Positions 1 through 11,621 of a stretch of 64,000 nt of DNA are shown here, one piece after another. A model generated the notes under the pieces. The model was not told the DNA's origin, ran no database searches, and was given only the letters and a program-made list of their open reading frames with translations. The position numbers were made by a program, and so were the translations under genes. How positions within the stretch are numbered: position 1 is the first letter of the stretch; each line of letters opens with the position of its first letter. Source of the DNA: Lepus europaeus (lineage: Eukaryota > Chordata > Mammalia > Lagomorpha > Leporidae); NCBI RefSeq assembly GCF_033115175.1, contig NC_084837.1:23126266-23190265 (forward strand), written 5' to 3'.

Positions 1-913
1 TCATTTAAATCTACTGTCTCCTTGTTGATCTTCTGTCCTGTTGATCTATCTCTGAGAGTGGAGTATTGAAGTCCCCCAGTACTATTGTATTGGTGTCTAA
101 GTCTCCCTTTAAGTCCCTTAACAAGTCTTTTAAATAAGCTGGTGCCCTGTAATTAGGTGCATATACATTGACAATCGTTATATCTTCCTGTTGAATGGAT
201 CCCTTAATCATTATATAGTGCCCCTCTTTGTCTCTCCTAACAGTTTTTGTGGTAAAGTTTATGTTGTCCGATATTAAGATGGCTACGCCCACTCTCTTTT
301 CATTTCTGTTGGCGTGGTATATCTTTTTCCAGCCTTTCACTCTCAGCCTGTATGGATCATTGTTGGGTAGATGGGTTTCTTGTAAGCAGCAAAAGGATGG
401 GTTTTGTTCCTTAACCCAATCAGCCAATCGGTGTCTTTTAACTGGACAGTTCAAGCCATTAACATTCAATGTGACTATTGAGAAGGAGTAACTTTGCCCT
501 GCCATTAGCCAAAGATACTTTCTAATATATGGTTTGAGATTCCTGTGATCTTTTGGTGTGAGGTTTCCTACCGTTACCTTCTTTTATATTGGTGACCGTG
601 TTTCTGTGTTTCTGTATGTAACACATCTTTAAGCATCTTTTGCAGGGCTGGACGAGTGGCGACAAATTCTTTCAGTTTCTGTTTGCTGTGAAAGGTCTTT
701 ATTTCACCTTCATTCATAAATGAGAGCTTTGCAGGATATAATATTCTGGGCTGGCAGTTTTTCTCTCTTAGCACCTGGGCTATGTCTCGCCATTCTCTCC
801 TAGCTTGTAGGGTTTCTGAAGAGAAGTCAGCTGTGAGTCTAATTGGAGATCCTCTGAGAGTAATCTGGCGTTTCTCTCTTGCACATTTTAGGATCTTTTC
901 TTTGTGTAATTTT
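1..913 (-). mobile_element. L1 fragment: end of ORF1, spacer, start of ORF2
   Basis: Antisense LINE-1 piece running off the left edge. Positions 574 to about 913 translate on the minus strand into the C-terminal RNA-binding part of ORF1p, with the typical block 'LTADFSSETLQARREW' and then 'PAKLSF'. A spacer of about 68 bp (506-573) separates it from ORF2. ORF2 starts at 505 with 'SFSIVTLNVNGLN', the start of the apurinic endonuclease domain, and includes 'CCLQETHL' and 'VLGDFNTPLSE'. Near 45-55 a 1-nt frameshift breaks ORF2; the original frame continues in another phase to the edge. ORF1 is lost upstream of 'HKEKILKCAREK', so the copy is cut at about 913. It is a dead copy. Confidence 0.9.
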
Positions 914-1504
914 TTTTTCTTAATGCTTATGAATAGACCCATTCCAACTATTCACCTAAAGTACTCAAAAAAAAAAAAAAAAAACCATAAAATAGGACAG
1001 CATCTCCCGGCTGCCAACCTGGTGCTCCATCCAGGAACTGCACGCTGGTTCTTGTTTCTTGTCTGTGTTTCCAGGAATATTCTCTGCGTGCCCAAGCTTG
1101 TCTGCTTGTATAAGTGTTTTGTGCAAATAACATACATTACACAACATTCCCAACTTTACCGGTTTTTTTTCCTTTAAAGTAACCTTGGGAGCTGTTTCAA
1201 GTCAGTACAAACAGAACTGCCTTGTTTATGTTCAGGTGGAAGAGATGTCTCAACAGCACCCTGTTCCTACTCAGGCTGGTTGTTGTCAGTCTTCCCTCGT
1301 TATAGGTAGTGCCGCAGTGCAGGTGTGTGAAGCCTGTCACGTGCAGGTGCACATGTAGTAAAATTCCTCCAGGTCCAGGCCTGATGTTTTGGTGGACATC
1401 ATGCCATTGCCCTCCATAGAGATTCCTCCAGTTTATGTTCACAAAGCAAGCGTGTGCCCGTGTCTCCCTCTGCTCAGAAGAGTGTTCCGACGTCTTTACT
1501 CTCT
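914..1504. other. Unassigned intergenic sequence with an 18-bp poly-A run
   Basis: An uninterrupted A run lies at 967-984. The rest shows no gene and no repeat I recognise. ORFs here cross the A run and look random. Confidence 0.5.
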
Positions 1505-1850
1505 CAGCCCATGTATGGTGCTGTAACAGAATAGCGCAGACTGGGTAGTTTGTAAAGAAGTGAAGTTTTCTGGAGGCTGGGAAGGAGCTCACATCCGCTC
1601 AGCCTCTGGCGAGGACCTCCTGGCTGCACCACGACACGGCAAGGAGCACCACAGGATGAGACACAGCAAGTGTGTGAGCTCAGTCTTAGGAAGCCACCAA
1701 TGCCATCGTGTGGCCTCCACCCTCGTGGCCTCATTGAACCCTAACTACCTGGCAGTTGCAGTACTGTATCAGTCAGGCATTGAGTTTCCAGCACTTGAAC
1801 TTGGGGGAGATATTCAAGCCACAGCATTTGCCTTTGCCAATGATAGATTT
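1505..1850 (-). mobile_element. MaLR/MLT1-type LTR remnant
   Basis: The text 'cagactgggtagtttgtaaa', then 'ttctggaggctgggaag', then 'ctccaccctcgtggcctc' follows the order seen in reverse-oriented MLT1-class LTRs of the ERVL-MaLR group. It is strongly diverged, with no partner LTR or internal region seen nearby. Confidence 0.65.
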
Positions 1851-2020
1851 TAAAAATGCTCTCTCGTCGTAATTCTAGTAGCTTTCCTCTTAGGAAGCTG
1901 AGCTTCTCCGCCTGTGAGAGCCACTTGCACTTTCTGCTCTGTGAACCACATTCTCTGCCCGTTTTATATTGCTGTGTCATTTGGGTCTGTTGAGCTCTCT
2001 CTGTTGAGACTGCCAATATG

Positions 2021-2093
2021 TGTACAGGAACTTTTTTTATAAAGATTTATTTATTTATTTATTTGAAAGTCAGAGTTACATAGAGAGAAGGAG

Positions 2094-2137
<44 letters not shown>

Positions 2138-2414
2138 CTTCTATCTGCTGGTTCACTCCCCAGATGGCCACAACGGCCAGAGATGCACCTATCCAAAGCC
2201 AGGAGCCAGGAGCCTCCTCTGGATGTTCCCATGTGAGTGCAAGGGTCCAAGGACTTGGGCCATCCTCCACTGCCTTCCCAGGCCACAGCAGAGAGCTGGA
2301 TCGGAAGTGGAGCAGCTGAGACCTGAATGGGCGTCCATACGGGATTCTGGCACTGCAGGCGGTGGCTTCACCGGCCACGCCACAGCGCCAGCCCCTTGTA
2401 CAGGAACTTTTTTT
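2021..2414 (-). mobile_element. C-repeat SINE with perfect 18-bp TSD
   Basis: Full-length older-class SINE with its A-rich tail at the left and its head at about 2390. Flanking direct repeats 'tgtacaggaacttttttt' at 2021-2038 and 2397-2414 are identical, so the insertion is comparatively recent. The CT tract has expanded into (GA)n at 2099-2135. Confidence 0.93.
2099..2135. repeat. (GA)n microsatellite
   Basis: About 18 GA units inside the SINE pyrimidine tract; likely length-variable. Confidence 0.9.
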
Positions 2415-2571
2415 CCAGTTCACTTCCTCTTCCTTCCATACTCACAGTCTTCAACTCATGCAGAATTCACTTCTGTTTTATGTCATTGCATTTATCTCTT
2501 CACCCTTGGCATGTAGCAAATTTAGCATTTACATAGTAATTCCCTTGAAATTATTAAAATTTCTGCAAATA

Positions 2572-2895
2572 TTTTATTTATAAGATTTAGCTATTGATTT
2601 GAAAAACAGAGTGGCAAAGATGGAGAGGGAGAGAACTTCTATCTGTTGGTTCATTCTCCAAATGGCCCCAACAGACAGAGACTGGGCCAGGCTGAAACCA
2701 GGGGCCAGGAACTCCATCCAGATCTCTCATGTGGGTGTCAGAGACCCAAGCACTTGGGCCATCTTCTGTTGCCTTCCTAGGTGCATTGGCAGGGAGCTGG
2801 ATTGGAAGCAGAGCAGCCAGGATTCAAACTGGCACTCCAATATAGGGTGCTGGTGTCACAGTGTTGGCTTAACCACAATGATGGCCCTTTCCCCA
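2572..2895 (-). mobile_element. C-repeat SINE, diverged
   Basis: Reverse-oriented copy with 'acttctatctgttggttcat', 'cacttgggccatcttctg' and a head near 2890 ('aaccacaatgatggccc'). More diverged than the 2.0-kb copy. Confidence 0.85.
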
Positions 2896-3547
2896 ATATT
2901 TTCTACTCAAAATTTATTATTTTATATTCACGCTTCCAATCTGCAATCCAGCCAGAATTCACTGCAGTGGCAGACATGCGCAACTCGGTATCTTGCACCA
3001 GAGGGCTGTCCAATGGTCCCAACTCATTTATACGGTCAGTAATTCAGCCACAGGTGAGCAGGAAACTCTGCTTCTAGAACTTTCACAGGAGCAGAATCAA
3101 AGTGCCAGCAGGGCTCAAGTCTCATCTGAGGCTCGGCTGGGGAAGGATTTGCGTTCAAGCTCACATGGCTATTGGCAAATTCAGTTTGAGTTAGAGCTCT
3201 TTGCTGGCTGTCTCCCATAGACCGCTCTGAACTCTGCCATATGACCCTCTGCACACGGCAGCCAGCAAGGGAGTGAATCAGTGGAGAAATTAGAATGACA
3301 TCCCCCAATGTACTCCCAGAAGCAGCCTCCCAGCACCTGTGCCACAGCCTATGGATTAGGAGCCAGTCCACAGGGCCCACCCGCATCATTACACAGGGTG
3401 AGAACACGGGGAGGTGGGGCTCACTGGGAGCCTTCCAGCCACAGTGTATACTCTGGCCCCTGCTGATTCATGTCCTTCCCCTACGCAGAATCCACCTGCC
3501 CGCTCTCAAGTTCTCAAGAATCTTACCCATGATAGCATCACTTTAAG
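2896..3547. other. Intergenic sequence, nothing recognised
   Basis: Mixed-composition sequence. ORFs of up to 123 codons occur on both strands but show no domain or sensible codon bias. No repeat identified. Confidence 0.4.
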
Positions 3548-3912
3548 GTCCAGAATCTTGGGGCCAGTGCCATGGTGCAGTAGGTTAATCCTCCATATAG
3601 GATGTGGTGCCAGCATCCTATATGGGTGCCAGTTCTAGTCCTGGCTGCTCCTCTTCCAATCCAGCTCTCTGCTATGGCCTGGGAAAGCAGTGGAAGATGG
3701 CCCAAGTTCTTGGGCCCCTGCACCCGCATGGGAGACCCAGAAGAAGCTCCTGGATTCTGGCTTCAGATCAACTCAGATCCGGCCATTGCAGCCAACTGGG
3801 GAGTGAACCAGCAGATGGAACACCTTTCTCTCTGTCTCTCCCTCTCACTGTCTATAACTCTACCTCTCAAATAAATAAATAAATAATCTTTTTTAAAAAA
3901 AGTCCAGAATCT
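3548..3912 (+). mobile_element. C-repeat SINE with 11-bp TSD
   Basis: Full-length older-class copy, head 'ggggccagtgccatggtgca', tail of four AAAT units. 'gtccagaatct' is repeated at 3548-3558 and 3902-3912. Confidence 0.92.
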
Positions 3913-4443
3913 CAAGATCAAAACCAGGCCCAGGCCCAGGCGTGGTTGAGTGCTGCAACTCATAAAGTCCAGCTCCTGGAGCACAGTTCCTCTTCAGAAA
4001 CAAGCAAGTTCTGTGCCCCATGCACCTGTCACTCAAAGTGTGGGGGCAGAGGGAACAGGCAGAGACATTCCCATCTGAAAAGAAATAAACCAGGGGGGTT
4101 CATGTGTTCAAAACTTCCATAGCTCAATTGTCATAGTATCCTATTTCGTCCATTGGTTTTTTTCTGCTCAGTAACCACATGGGATCAGTTCAGGGTCCTC
4201 TCCAGATACCCCCAGCCACCGATGCCCAAGCCCTTCCTATAAAATGGCCGGTGTTTGCATATAACCCAGGCTCTGCTAACCGTGTCCTTTAAATCACCTC
4301 TAGACAATTGACCACAGGTACTCCAATGTAAATGGCGCTGCTAGTGTATTGTTCAGGGAATCATGACAAGGAAAAGTCATGTTCATTACAGATGACTTTT
4401 TTTTCAAATAATTTTTGATCCACAGAGTATAACTTTGTGTACA
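3913..4443. other. Intergenic sequence, nothing recognised
   Basis: No gene, repeat or regulatory structure recognised apart from a short T run at 4398-4405. Confidence 0.4.
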
Positions 4444-4633
4444 AGGGAGCTTCAGAAAGTTTGGTGGAAAATAAAAAAATAAGTTATTTTGGTGCAAAAA
4501 TTGTTGGAATCCATACGTGCAAAGGGTCATCCAAAAGTTCATGGGAAATGTATATTACAAAAACTTTGGACTTTTGCAGTAAAATAAACTTAATTTTTTA
4601 AATTCCATTTCTCCATGAACTTTGACGTACTCT
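4444..4633. mobile_element. Palindromic mariner-like MITE, copy 1
   Basis: Imperfect palindrome. The left arm 'gggagcttcagaaagtttgg' is mirrored on the right by 'ccatgaactttgacgtactc' on the opposite strand, with inner arms 'ttattttggtgcaaaaa' and 'gcagtaaaataaactta'. No coding capacity. The architecture fits a non-autonomous Tc1/mariner element; the Hsmar2/MADE2-like assignment is inference. Confidence 0.7.
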
Positions 4634-4654
4634 CACACAGTCCTTTTTTATTAC

Positions 4655-5290
4655 TCATATTTTAATCACTATCATAATCCCTTGTACTTACTAAGTTCCA
4701 GGTATGTTTCTAAGTGTGTTACATCTATTCACTTAGGCAATCCTCAGGGCAGTCCTGTGAGGGAAGGAACAGTTACTAGCTAGGGAGCCAGCATTCAAAG
4801 TTCATCCTGATCTCAAAGGGGACTCCTGCTGGGAGGGAGCAGGAGCTGGGTCATAAGAAATATTAAGCCCCAGCAGGCTAGCAGTAGCCACACCCACATG
4901 CCTGGAGCAGGGAACCAGGCACCCCTACCTTGGTGACACTGCAATGGTTCCAGTACCAGCTGTCCCGCTTCTGATCCAGCTCCTTGCTAATGTGCCTGGG
5001 AAAGCAGCAGAGGATGTTCCAGATGCTTGGGCCCCTGCACCCACATGGGAGACCTGGTTGGAGTGCCAAGCTGCTGGTCCAGCCACTGCCATTGCAACCA
5101 TTTGAGGAGTAAACCAGCAGATAGAAGATCTCGCTCGCTCGCTCGCTCTCTCTCTGTAACTCTGACTTTCAAATAAAAAACAAATCTTTAAGAAAAAGCA
5201 AAATGGAGTGTAGAGGGGTTAAGCAACTTTGCAAGAGCGCACAGCTGGTAAGTGGCAGAAACAGTATTCCTGGAAGAGCAGCTTGTAGGA
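4655..5290 (-). mobile_element. MIR split by a C-SINE
   Basis: The left part (4655-4785) carries the MIR-like order 'ttccaggtatgtttctaagt' then 'caatcctcagggcagtcctg'. It resumes after the SINE at about 5198 with 'ggggttaagcaactttgc' and 'cacagctggtaagtggcaga'. Order and orientation match one minus-strand MIR interrupted near 4786-5197. Confidence 0.8.
4866..5197 (+). mobile_element. C-repeat SINE inside a MIR
   Basis: Body 'gatgcttgggcccctgcacc', tail 'caaataaaaaacaaatcttt'. The pyrimidine tract holds a (CTCG)n run at about 5130-5147. The head is poorly preserved and about 80 bp before it (4786-4865) is unassigned. Confidence 0.8.
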
Positions 5291-5921
5291 GGTTTGAAGG
5301 AGGGAGAAACTAAGCTGTCATCCTGGCAAAAGCTTCCCAGTCCTTGTAACACAGGGTGTGTGTGTGTGTCTGTGTTTGCCTGTTCACGAATCAATAGCGA
5401 TCAACAACTCTGATCATAAGTCACAGAAGTGTTTCTTAACTTGCTTCACTGGCAGGCTACTCCCTACGAATATAGCAATGCTGGGTTTCTTCGTCTGACC
5501 CTCTCTCTCCCCAGCCACTCCTCCAAGCTGCCCGGAAAATCCTGCACCAGACCAGGCCTCCTGTTCCCATGGTGTGTAGCCAGGCAGTGCTGAGGGCCCT
5601 GCCTTCCCCCTCCCCCCGGCAGGTGCCCCATGCTGATCTCACTGCACCCTGCAGCCCGCCCTTCTTGCTATAGATGAAGATTTGCAGGGTTTATCACTCT
5701 GGCTGCCCACTAAGTCCCTATTCCCTTTTCCCACCTTCCTAACGGAACCTTCCCTGTTTCAGGCATCAGACACTCCCACCACTAGCCCAGGAGATTTAGA
5801 GGTAAAAGGATGTGCTCTCTCTCCTCACTCCAGGAATGGGCCGGGATTGGCCTCTGTCTCTTGCAGCAATTCCCCCCCTCCCCTCTTTGGCTGCAGTTAG
5901 GTTTGGTGACTGCTGTGGCTG
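5291..5921. other. Intergenic sequence, short GT run
   Basis: Contains an interrupted GT run at about 5355-5377 and pyrimidine-rich stretches. No gene recognised. Confidence 0.4.
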
Positions 5922-6680
5922 GGATATGGTTTGAGTTTGTCCCTCGAGGTGTCCTGTGTTGGGAACTCGGTCCTCAGCATGGCAATGTCTAGAGGTGGGG
6001 GCTAGTAGGAAGTCCTTGGATCCTAGGGGGTGTGGCCTGAGCGGGAATTAAGGTAGTTCTCCTGGGACCCCTGACTGAATTTGGGCAAAAGGGTTGTTAA
6101 AAAGGAGCAAACCTTGCTCTCCTGCCCCATCCCCCAAGCTTCCTCTCTAGCCATGTGACCTCTCCCTCTTGCACAGGCTCCTGTCTAGTGAGCCACCTGT
6201 CATGAGGTCCACACCAGAACCATGCGGATGCTAATCCCAGCCCTTGAAACTTCAGAACCGTGAGCTAAATAAGCCTCTCTTTAAAAAAAAGCAAAACCAG
6301 ATTTTCTTTATTTAAAAAGCACAGTGACAGACAGAGGAGAGAGAGGAGAGAGGGGGGTGGGGGAGGGAGATTCTATCTACTGCTTCATTGCCCAAATAGC
6401 CCCCGTGGCCAGGGCTGGGTCAGGCTGAAGCTCCAGCCAGGAACTCCATCTGGGTCTCTCACACAGATGACAGCAGCCCAAGGACTTGGGCCATCTTTCC
6501 CTGCCTTCTCAGGCACGTTAGCAAAGAGGTGCACTGGGAGAAGAGCAGCTGGGACTCAAAGCAGTACCCCAGTATGGGAAGCTGTTGTCTCAAGCAGTGC
6601 CTTAACCCATGCCGCATCAACCCCATGCCCGAGTTCTTTACAAAGTAGCCTGCCTCACATATTTCAGCATAGTAAGGAAC
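5922..6680 (+). mobile_element. MaLR-type LTR split by a C-SINE
   Basis: Starts with 'ggatatggtttgagtttgtc', then 'gcaatgtctagaggtggggg', and later 'gaaccgtgagctaaataagc', which carries the LTR polyadenylation region. The LTR resumes after the SINE at about 6629 with 'acaaagtagcctgcctcac'. This order is that of THE1/MST/MLT-like MaLR LTRs. It appears to be a solo LTR. Confidence 0.7.
6291..6628 (-). mobile_element. C-repeat SINE inside the MaLR LTR
   Basis: Reverse-oriented older copy with a purine-rich tract at 6330-6368 and 'aaggacttgggccatctttc'. It separates the two LTR halves. Confidence 0.88.
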
Positions 6681-6984
6681 CAAAAAGGAACCAATGCAGT
6701 AAGCTGGTTTGGAGCCAAACGGCACATGGCATTCCCTTTGGTGAGAGCTACTGATCCAGGGGCAGGCAAGTGAACAAAATTAGCCCAACAGGACTTTTCA
6801 CTTCTCTCCCGTCTTGTGGTGCAAACCAGTGATTGTGTAGCCAAAGCTGCTGTGGGAAGTCACATTAAGACCATAAGGAGCATCTGCCTGCAAATGTATC
6901 TTGTGGACAACAGGGAAGGGAGGCAAAGAAAAACTATCACAGTGACACTGTTGAGCCTCCCATATCTTTGGATTTCTTTTATGA
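6681..6984. other. Intergenic sequence, nothing recognised
   Basis: About 300 bp with no recognised repeat or gene. Confidence 0.4.
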
Positions 6985-7296
6985 GATAATACGTTTCCTT
7001 ATTTTTATATGAAAGGCAGAGAGACACAGAGACAGACAAGAACCGTCCATCCACTGGTTCAGTCCCCAAATGCCTGCAACAGCCAACGCTGGGCCATGAT
7101 GAAGCCGAGAGCCCACAGCTCAGTCCAGGTCTCCCATGTGGACGGGAGGGACCCAAGTACTTGAGCCTACTGCTTTGCAAGGTGCACATTAGCAGGAAGC
7201 TGGAATCAGAAGCTGACCCGGAATTAAAACCGGGCACTCGGCTAGGGGTGCAGCCGTCCCAGGAGGCATCTTAACAACTGCACCAAATGCCTAACC
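6985..7296 (-). mobile_element. C-repeat SINE, class 3
   Basis: Reverse-oriented. The head reads 'caactgcaccaaatgcctaa', typical of the oldest class. Body 'ccatccactggttcagtcc'. Confidence 0.82.
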
Positions 7297-7307
7297 CAAT
7301 TTTGTTA

Positions 7308-7627
7308 TTTTTTTAAAGATTTGTTTATGTATTTTAAAGGAAGAGTTATAGAAAGGGAGGGGGGGTCTTCTATCTCCTGATTCACTTCTCAAATGGCTGT
7401 AATAGTCAATGCTGGACCAGGCCAAAGCCAGGAGCCAGGAGCTTCACCTGGGTCCCCCGTGTGGGTGCAGGGGCCCAAGTACTTGGGCCATCTTCCAGTG
7501 CTTCCCCAGGTGCATCAGCAGGGAGCTGGACTGGAAGTGGGGCAGCCAGCACTTGAGGCTGCATCTAATATGGGATGCAGGTGCTGCAGACGGCGGCTTT
7601 ACCCCACTGCACTACAGCACCGGTCCC
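7308..7627 (-). mobile_element. C-repeat SINE
   Basis: Full-length reverse copy ending in 'ctacagcaccggtccc'. 'cccaatttt' occurs on both sides and may be the remains of the TSD. Confidence 0.9.
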
Positions 7628-8714
7628 AATTTTATTGTTAAAGCCATGTGAGTCAGAATTTCTGTTACTTGCAGTCAAAAGCTTCCTGATTCATATGGAA
7701 TTAAAGGTATCACCTAATTTAACAGATGTCACTTGTAGCTCTTTTTGTAACTTCTGCCTCGAGTTGATTACAATTGCCTATTTTTACAGTAACTACTAAT
7801 TCTAATTCCAAAACTAACTAGTAGTTCTGATTTCCTCTAGGAACAATATTAGTTCAGCCAGTATTTTAGACCACCAAAAAGTACAGTTATCTCCAAAAAT
7901 GGAGCAATAGCTCTGCCCAGGGAGAGCTCAGCCCTAGAGCGATGATGGACACCATAGGCAAGGGGCAGCCCCCAGCATCAGGGGTGTGTGCCCCTCCTCA
8001 GACTCAGCACCTCCCGTCCTCCTTACCCTTTTGTGGGTCTGTCCGCCACCACTGGGGTGCGCGGGCTGCTTGTCCACCAGTCTCGTGTCGTGCCTGCTCC
8101 TTAAGAATGAACAGAGCAGTAGCAAGCATAGACCCCCCCCCCCAACAGGCACACCCAGATCTCACAGTGATTCCAAGGGCCTAGGGTCTAAACATCCCGA
8201 GTAAATATGGGGAGTCTGGGTGGAGGAAAGACTTCTGTGAATATTCAATGCCATTCCCAGGATGGACGGCAGGGGGCAGTGTCACTTCCGGGTTTGCCCT
8301 GCCATCCTTATGGACTGCTGTGTGTGCTACATTCGGAAGGTCTGAGTGGTCCTCATTACTCTTCTCCCCGTGAAAAAATAAGGGCCTTTGTTCCTCAGCT
8401 CTGCATGGAGGGTTGACCCCAGTGAGCCCTGAGTGGGGGCAGGGAGGTGCAGGGGGCTGTGCAGGGCAGGCTGGGGCTGGATGAGAGCAGTTCCCCAAGC
8501 CTGGGAAGGGGCAACTTTTACAGGTTTTCTAGAGGGACCAAGACAGGAGCCCTTTTATGCACAGATGAGCTCATCCTGGATTTACCGTAAGCCCTAAACC
8601 CAACGACCAGGGTCCCTGGAGGAGGATAGGAAGGTCCTAAACACAGGGACACAGCGAGAGAAGGCTGTGTGAAGATGGAGGAAGAGAGGGTAGGGATGTT
8701 GCCCAAGCCAAGGT
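7628..8714. other. Intergenic sequence without recognised repeats
   Basis: About 1.1 kb, moderately GC-rich from 7900 on, with a C run at about 8133-8142. Contains the CTCF-like site listed separately. No gene recognised; overlapping ORFs of up to 105 codons occur on both strands without domain signals. Confidence 0.45.
8266..8280 (+). promoter_or_regulatory. CTCF-like motif
   Basis: 'acggcagggggcagt' matches the CTCF core pattern (CAGGGGGC followed by A or G). Motif orientation is toward FERMT2. Sequence match only; occupancy cannot be judged. Confidence 0.4.
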
Positions 8715-8880
8715 GCTGAGGCCACTGGAAGCCAGAGGGTCCAGGAAGGATCTTCCTCAGTGGGTGTGTGGCCCTGCCAACACCTGCATTCCCGACTTCC
8801 TGCCCCCAGAACTGCGTGAGAGTAAATTCCTGTTGCCTTACGCCACCCAGCGCATGCTGGTTTGTAACTACAAACTCTTA
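8715..8880 (+). mobile_element. 3' end of an MLT1-type LTR
   Basis: 'cttcctgcccccagaactgc', then 'gtaaattcctgttgccttac', then 'gccacccagcgcatgctgg' parallels the 3' end of MLT1 LTRs. The upstream part is not recognisable. Confidence 0.65.
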
Positions 8881-9802
8881 GGGGACTCAAGACCCCGTTC
8901 CCTGGGCCTTCCTTTTACAAGTGATCAAGAGGGATAATTTTTATGACTTACATAAAAAGTAATGACTCCGATCACTTTTCATGATCCTACATGCCATGGA
9001 AAAAAATCCCATAAAATCATACTGCTAACTGCATGTGTAATATTTTAAAAACAATCTGCTTATGTAGACTAAGAATTCTGGCTAAATTCAGGATGTGCAA
9101 GAAGCAGGGTCATTTGATGCCTCTGGTGAGGGAGACTAGAATAGAGGAACAAAGGTGGGAGGGGAGCATTCTTAAATAGATGCCCTTTTGTGCAACTGGG
9201 TTTTTATTTTTTGCCTTTCTTTTCTTAAACATACAATCACACAGTTAAGGAGGAAAAAAGTAACATGGCATTCCCATTGCTTCTAAAAACTGCTCTCCGG
9301 TTTCCAGAGTTACATAAAAGTATCTTTTAGCCAACAATTGCTTAATCAAAACCAAACTATTAATTTGTTTACATAAAGAACAGTGGTATTACTAATAACG
9401 ATTTGGCAAACAGCCGTAAGGTTTTGGTGCCTTATGATGTTGCTACTGCCTGAAATCTGTTGGCAAATCCAATTTGTTCTTTCTACACTTGTTTAATTTC
9501 TTTGTTCTAACTTTGTTTGGATTGATAGAGTTTGTTTGCACCCTCCTTAAAAAGACTGAATAAATGTGAATGCCTGCTGTGATGATTGTCACATTAGGTT
9601 CTCTTCTTTAAAAAAAAAAATAAGTAATAAGGGTGGTGACCTTAAGTCACACACTGTTTGTTTTCCATTTGTTTATATATTTTTTTCCAAATAGAAAGTT
9701 GACACAGGCATGGTGTGTTTGTGCTAAATTTCAAGAGAATGACTATTTTTGGATGCCCCAAATAGAACCATACTCATTATTTTCATTTGTTCTTTCATTT
9801 AA
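8881..9802. other. AT-rich intergenic sequence
   Basis: About 920 bp of AT-rich sequence with a short A run at 9610-9620. No repeat or gene recognised. Confidence 0.4.
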
Positions 9803-10265
9803 GTATGGGAGGGTGCTTGAAAAAGTTCATGGAAAATGGAATTAAAAGGTAAGTTTGGGGAGCAGGCATTGTGTTAGGTGTAGTGGTTATGACACCACTT
9901 GGGATGTCTGCATCTCATTTCCAAGAGCTCGGGTGCCAGTCCCAGATTTGTTTCCAATTCCAGCTTCCTACTAATGAGCACCCCGGGGGGCAGCCAATGA
10001 TGGCTCAAGTAGTTCAGTCCCTGCCATGTGTGTCGGACACCTGCATTGAGTTCCTTTGGTCTGGCCCAGCCCTGACTATGTGGGCATTTCAGGAGTGAGT
10101 CAGTGTATGGAAGATCTCTCCGTGTGTGTGTGTGTGTGCGCGCGCCTTTCAAATAAACAAGAATAAATTTAAGATGAGCTTATTTTAGTGCAAACATATT
10201 TTGAACCACATGCATAAGTGTTTCAGAGTATGCATTTTCAGTGGCCCTCTTGAGGACCCCTCGTG
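9803..10265. mobile_element. Palindromic mariner-like MITE, copy 2, split by a C-SINE
   Basis: Left arm 9803-9857 contains 'aaaaagttcatggaaaatgg'. After the SINE the inner arm resumes with 'cttattttagtgcaaacata', and the far end 'tcttgaggacccctcgtg' is the complement of a 'ggtcttcaaaaag' type arm. Same family as 4444-4633. Confidence 0.7.
9857..10171 (+). mobile_element. C-repeat SINE, class 3, inside the MITE
   Basis: Head 'gagcaggcattgtgttaggt', body 'gatggctcaagtagttcag', (GT)n near 10121-10138 in the pyrimidine tract, tail 'tttcaaataaacaag'. Confidence 0.85.
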
Positions 10266-11297
10266 TATGTGGCTTGTGCCCTGAGGTACAAAAGCTGAGG
10301 ACAAAAGCCGCAAGGCAAGGGACCTGCTCTCAAGGCCGCGGCAGACTTGGGACGGAGTGCAGATGATCCAGCGCCATGGCCTTGCTGACAGTTCACGCTT
10401 AGCCATTGGATGAGTGGGAATGGTTGTATCTGGGAGCTGCAAGAGGACAGCGCGTAGAAGCCAATCCAGTAAAAGCCACAGAAGCGATGGATCTTAGGAA
10501 TGGGTCTTTGATGGGCCACATCACAGTTCCATAACTACAGATCTCTATCGAAACAGACCAGCTTTGTTCCCCTACCATTACCTGCTGTTTCATTATTGGC
10601 AGTGTCTGTCCCTGGAGGGTTTCCGGCACCTTGTAAAGACCAGGCTGGGCTCACGTACATGCTGGATGGGAGGGTGGCAGCCATCACATCAGAGAAGCAA
10701 ATTAGAAGCAGAGAGAGGTTTCACTGCAGGGGAAGTGAAATAAAAGGAGCTATGAATTTTAAATCTAAAATTTTACATTCTCAGCCGATTCTTATCTTTA
10801 GGGATTTGGTCTGTGCAACACACTTGGCCATTTTCACTGCTAGAAACCGAACACAAAATTTGCAAGACCATTCAGGGTGGTAGGGGTCTGGCAAGGATTT
10901 AGTCTATGATTTAGCAAAAAATGCTTTTGTTGAAGGAGGTTGTTTTGTGGCACCACAGAGATGCCAGCAGCTTCTACACAGGGTTTCTCTTCCTCCTGGG
11001 TGCATGGCTACAGCCCGGCCTCCCCGGCAGAGAAGAGAGGTTGCGTGGCTGAGTCCAGCCCATGAGATGGACGCCCCTCGCAGGCCTGGCCCTTTTAAAC
11101 CTCCCCTGCTGGCTCCTTCCCTCTTTTGCTCCTAGTTGCTGGCTGGAATGGAGACCGCCCTGGGGGCTACGTTGGAAACCCCATTGATAAATGCAGCCTC
11201 GTGCAGCCTGGGCGCCCACATAACTGCAAGAAGGAGGCACCCCGCAGGGCTGCAGGGATTGCCCAGTGCTGTTACAGGACCAAGGAATAAACCCCAA
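10266..11297. other. Intergenic sequence without recognised repeats
   Basis: About 1 kb, GC-rich around 10940-11240. A 163-codon minus-strand ORF spans 10974-11465 but enters the SINE at 11298 and has no recognisable domain. No gene supported. Confidence 0.45.
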
Positions 11298-11621
11298 GGG
11301 GGCAGGCGTGTGGTCTAGGGGTTTAGACACCACCTGGGGCTCCTGCATCCCATGACCAAGCACCTGGCTGGAGTCTGCAGGCTCCGCCCCCAATTCCAGT
11401 GCCTGGCTAATGCAGACCCTGCGAGGAAGCAGTGGTGGCTCAAGTCCTTGGGTCACTGCCACCACCTACAAAGGAGACCTGGATTGCATCTCTGGCTTCT
11501 GGCTCCAGGCTCCTGCCTTCAGTCTGGCCCAGCCACAGCTGGCTCTTTGGCTTTTTGCAGTCATTTGGAGAGTGAACCAGTAGATGGCAGCTCTCTCTCT
11601 CTGCATCTCTCAAATGCCGCC
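11298..11621 (+). mobile_element. C-repeat SINE, class 3
   Basis: Head 'gggcaggcgtgtggtctagg', 'gtggctcaagtccttgggtc', pyrimidine tract to 'gcatctctcaaatg'. The tail is interrupted by the next SINE and seems to resume at about 11905 with 'ctcaaataaac'. Confidence 0.85.
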
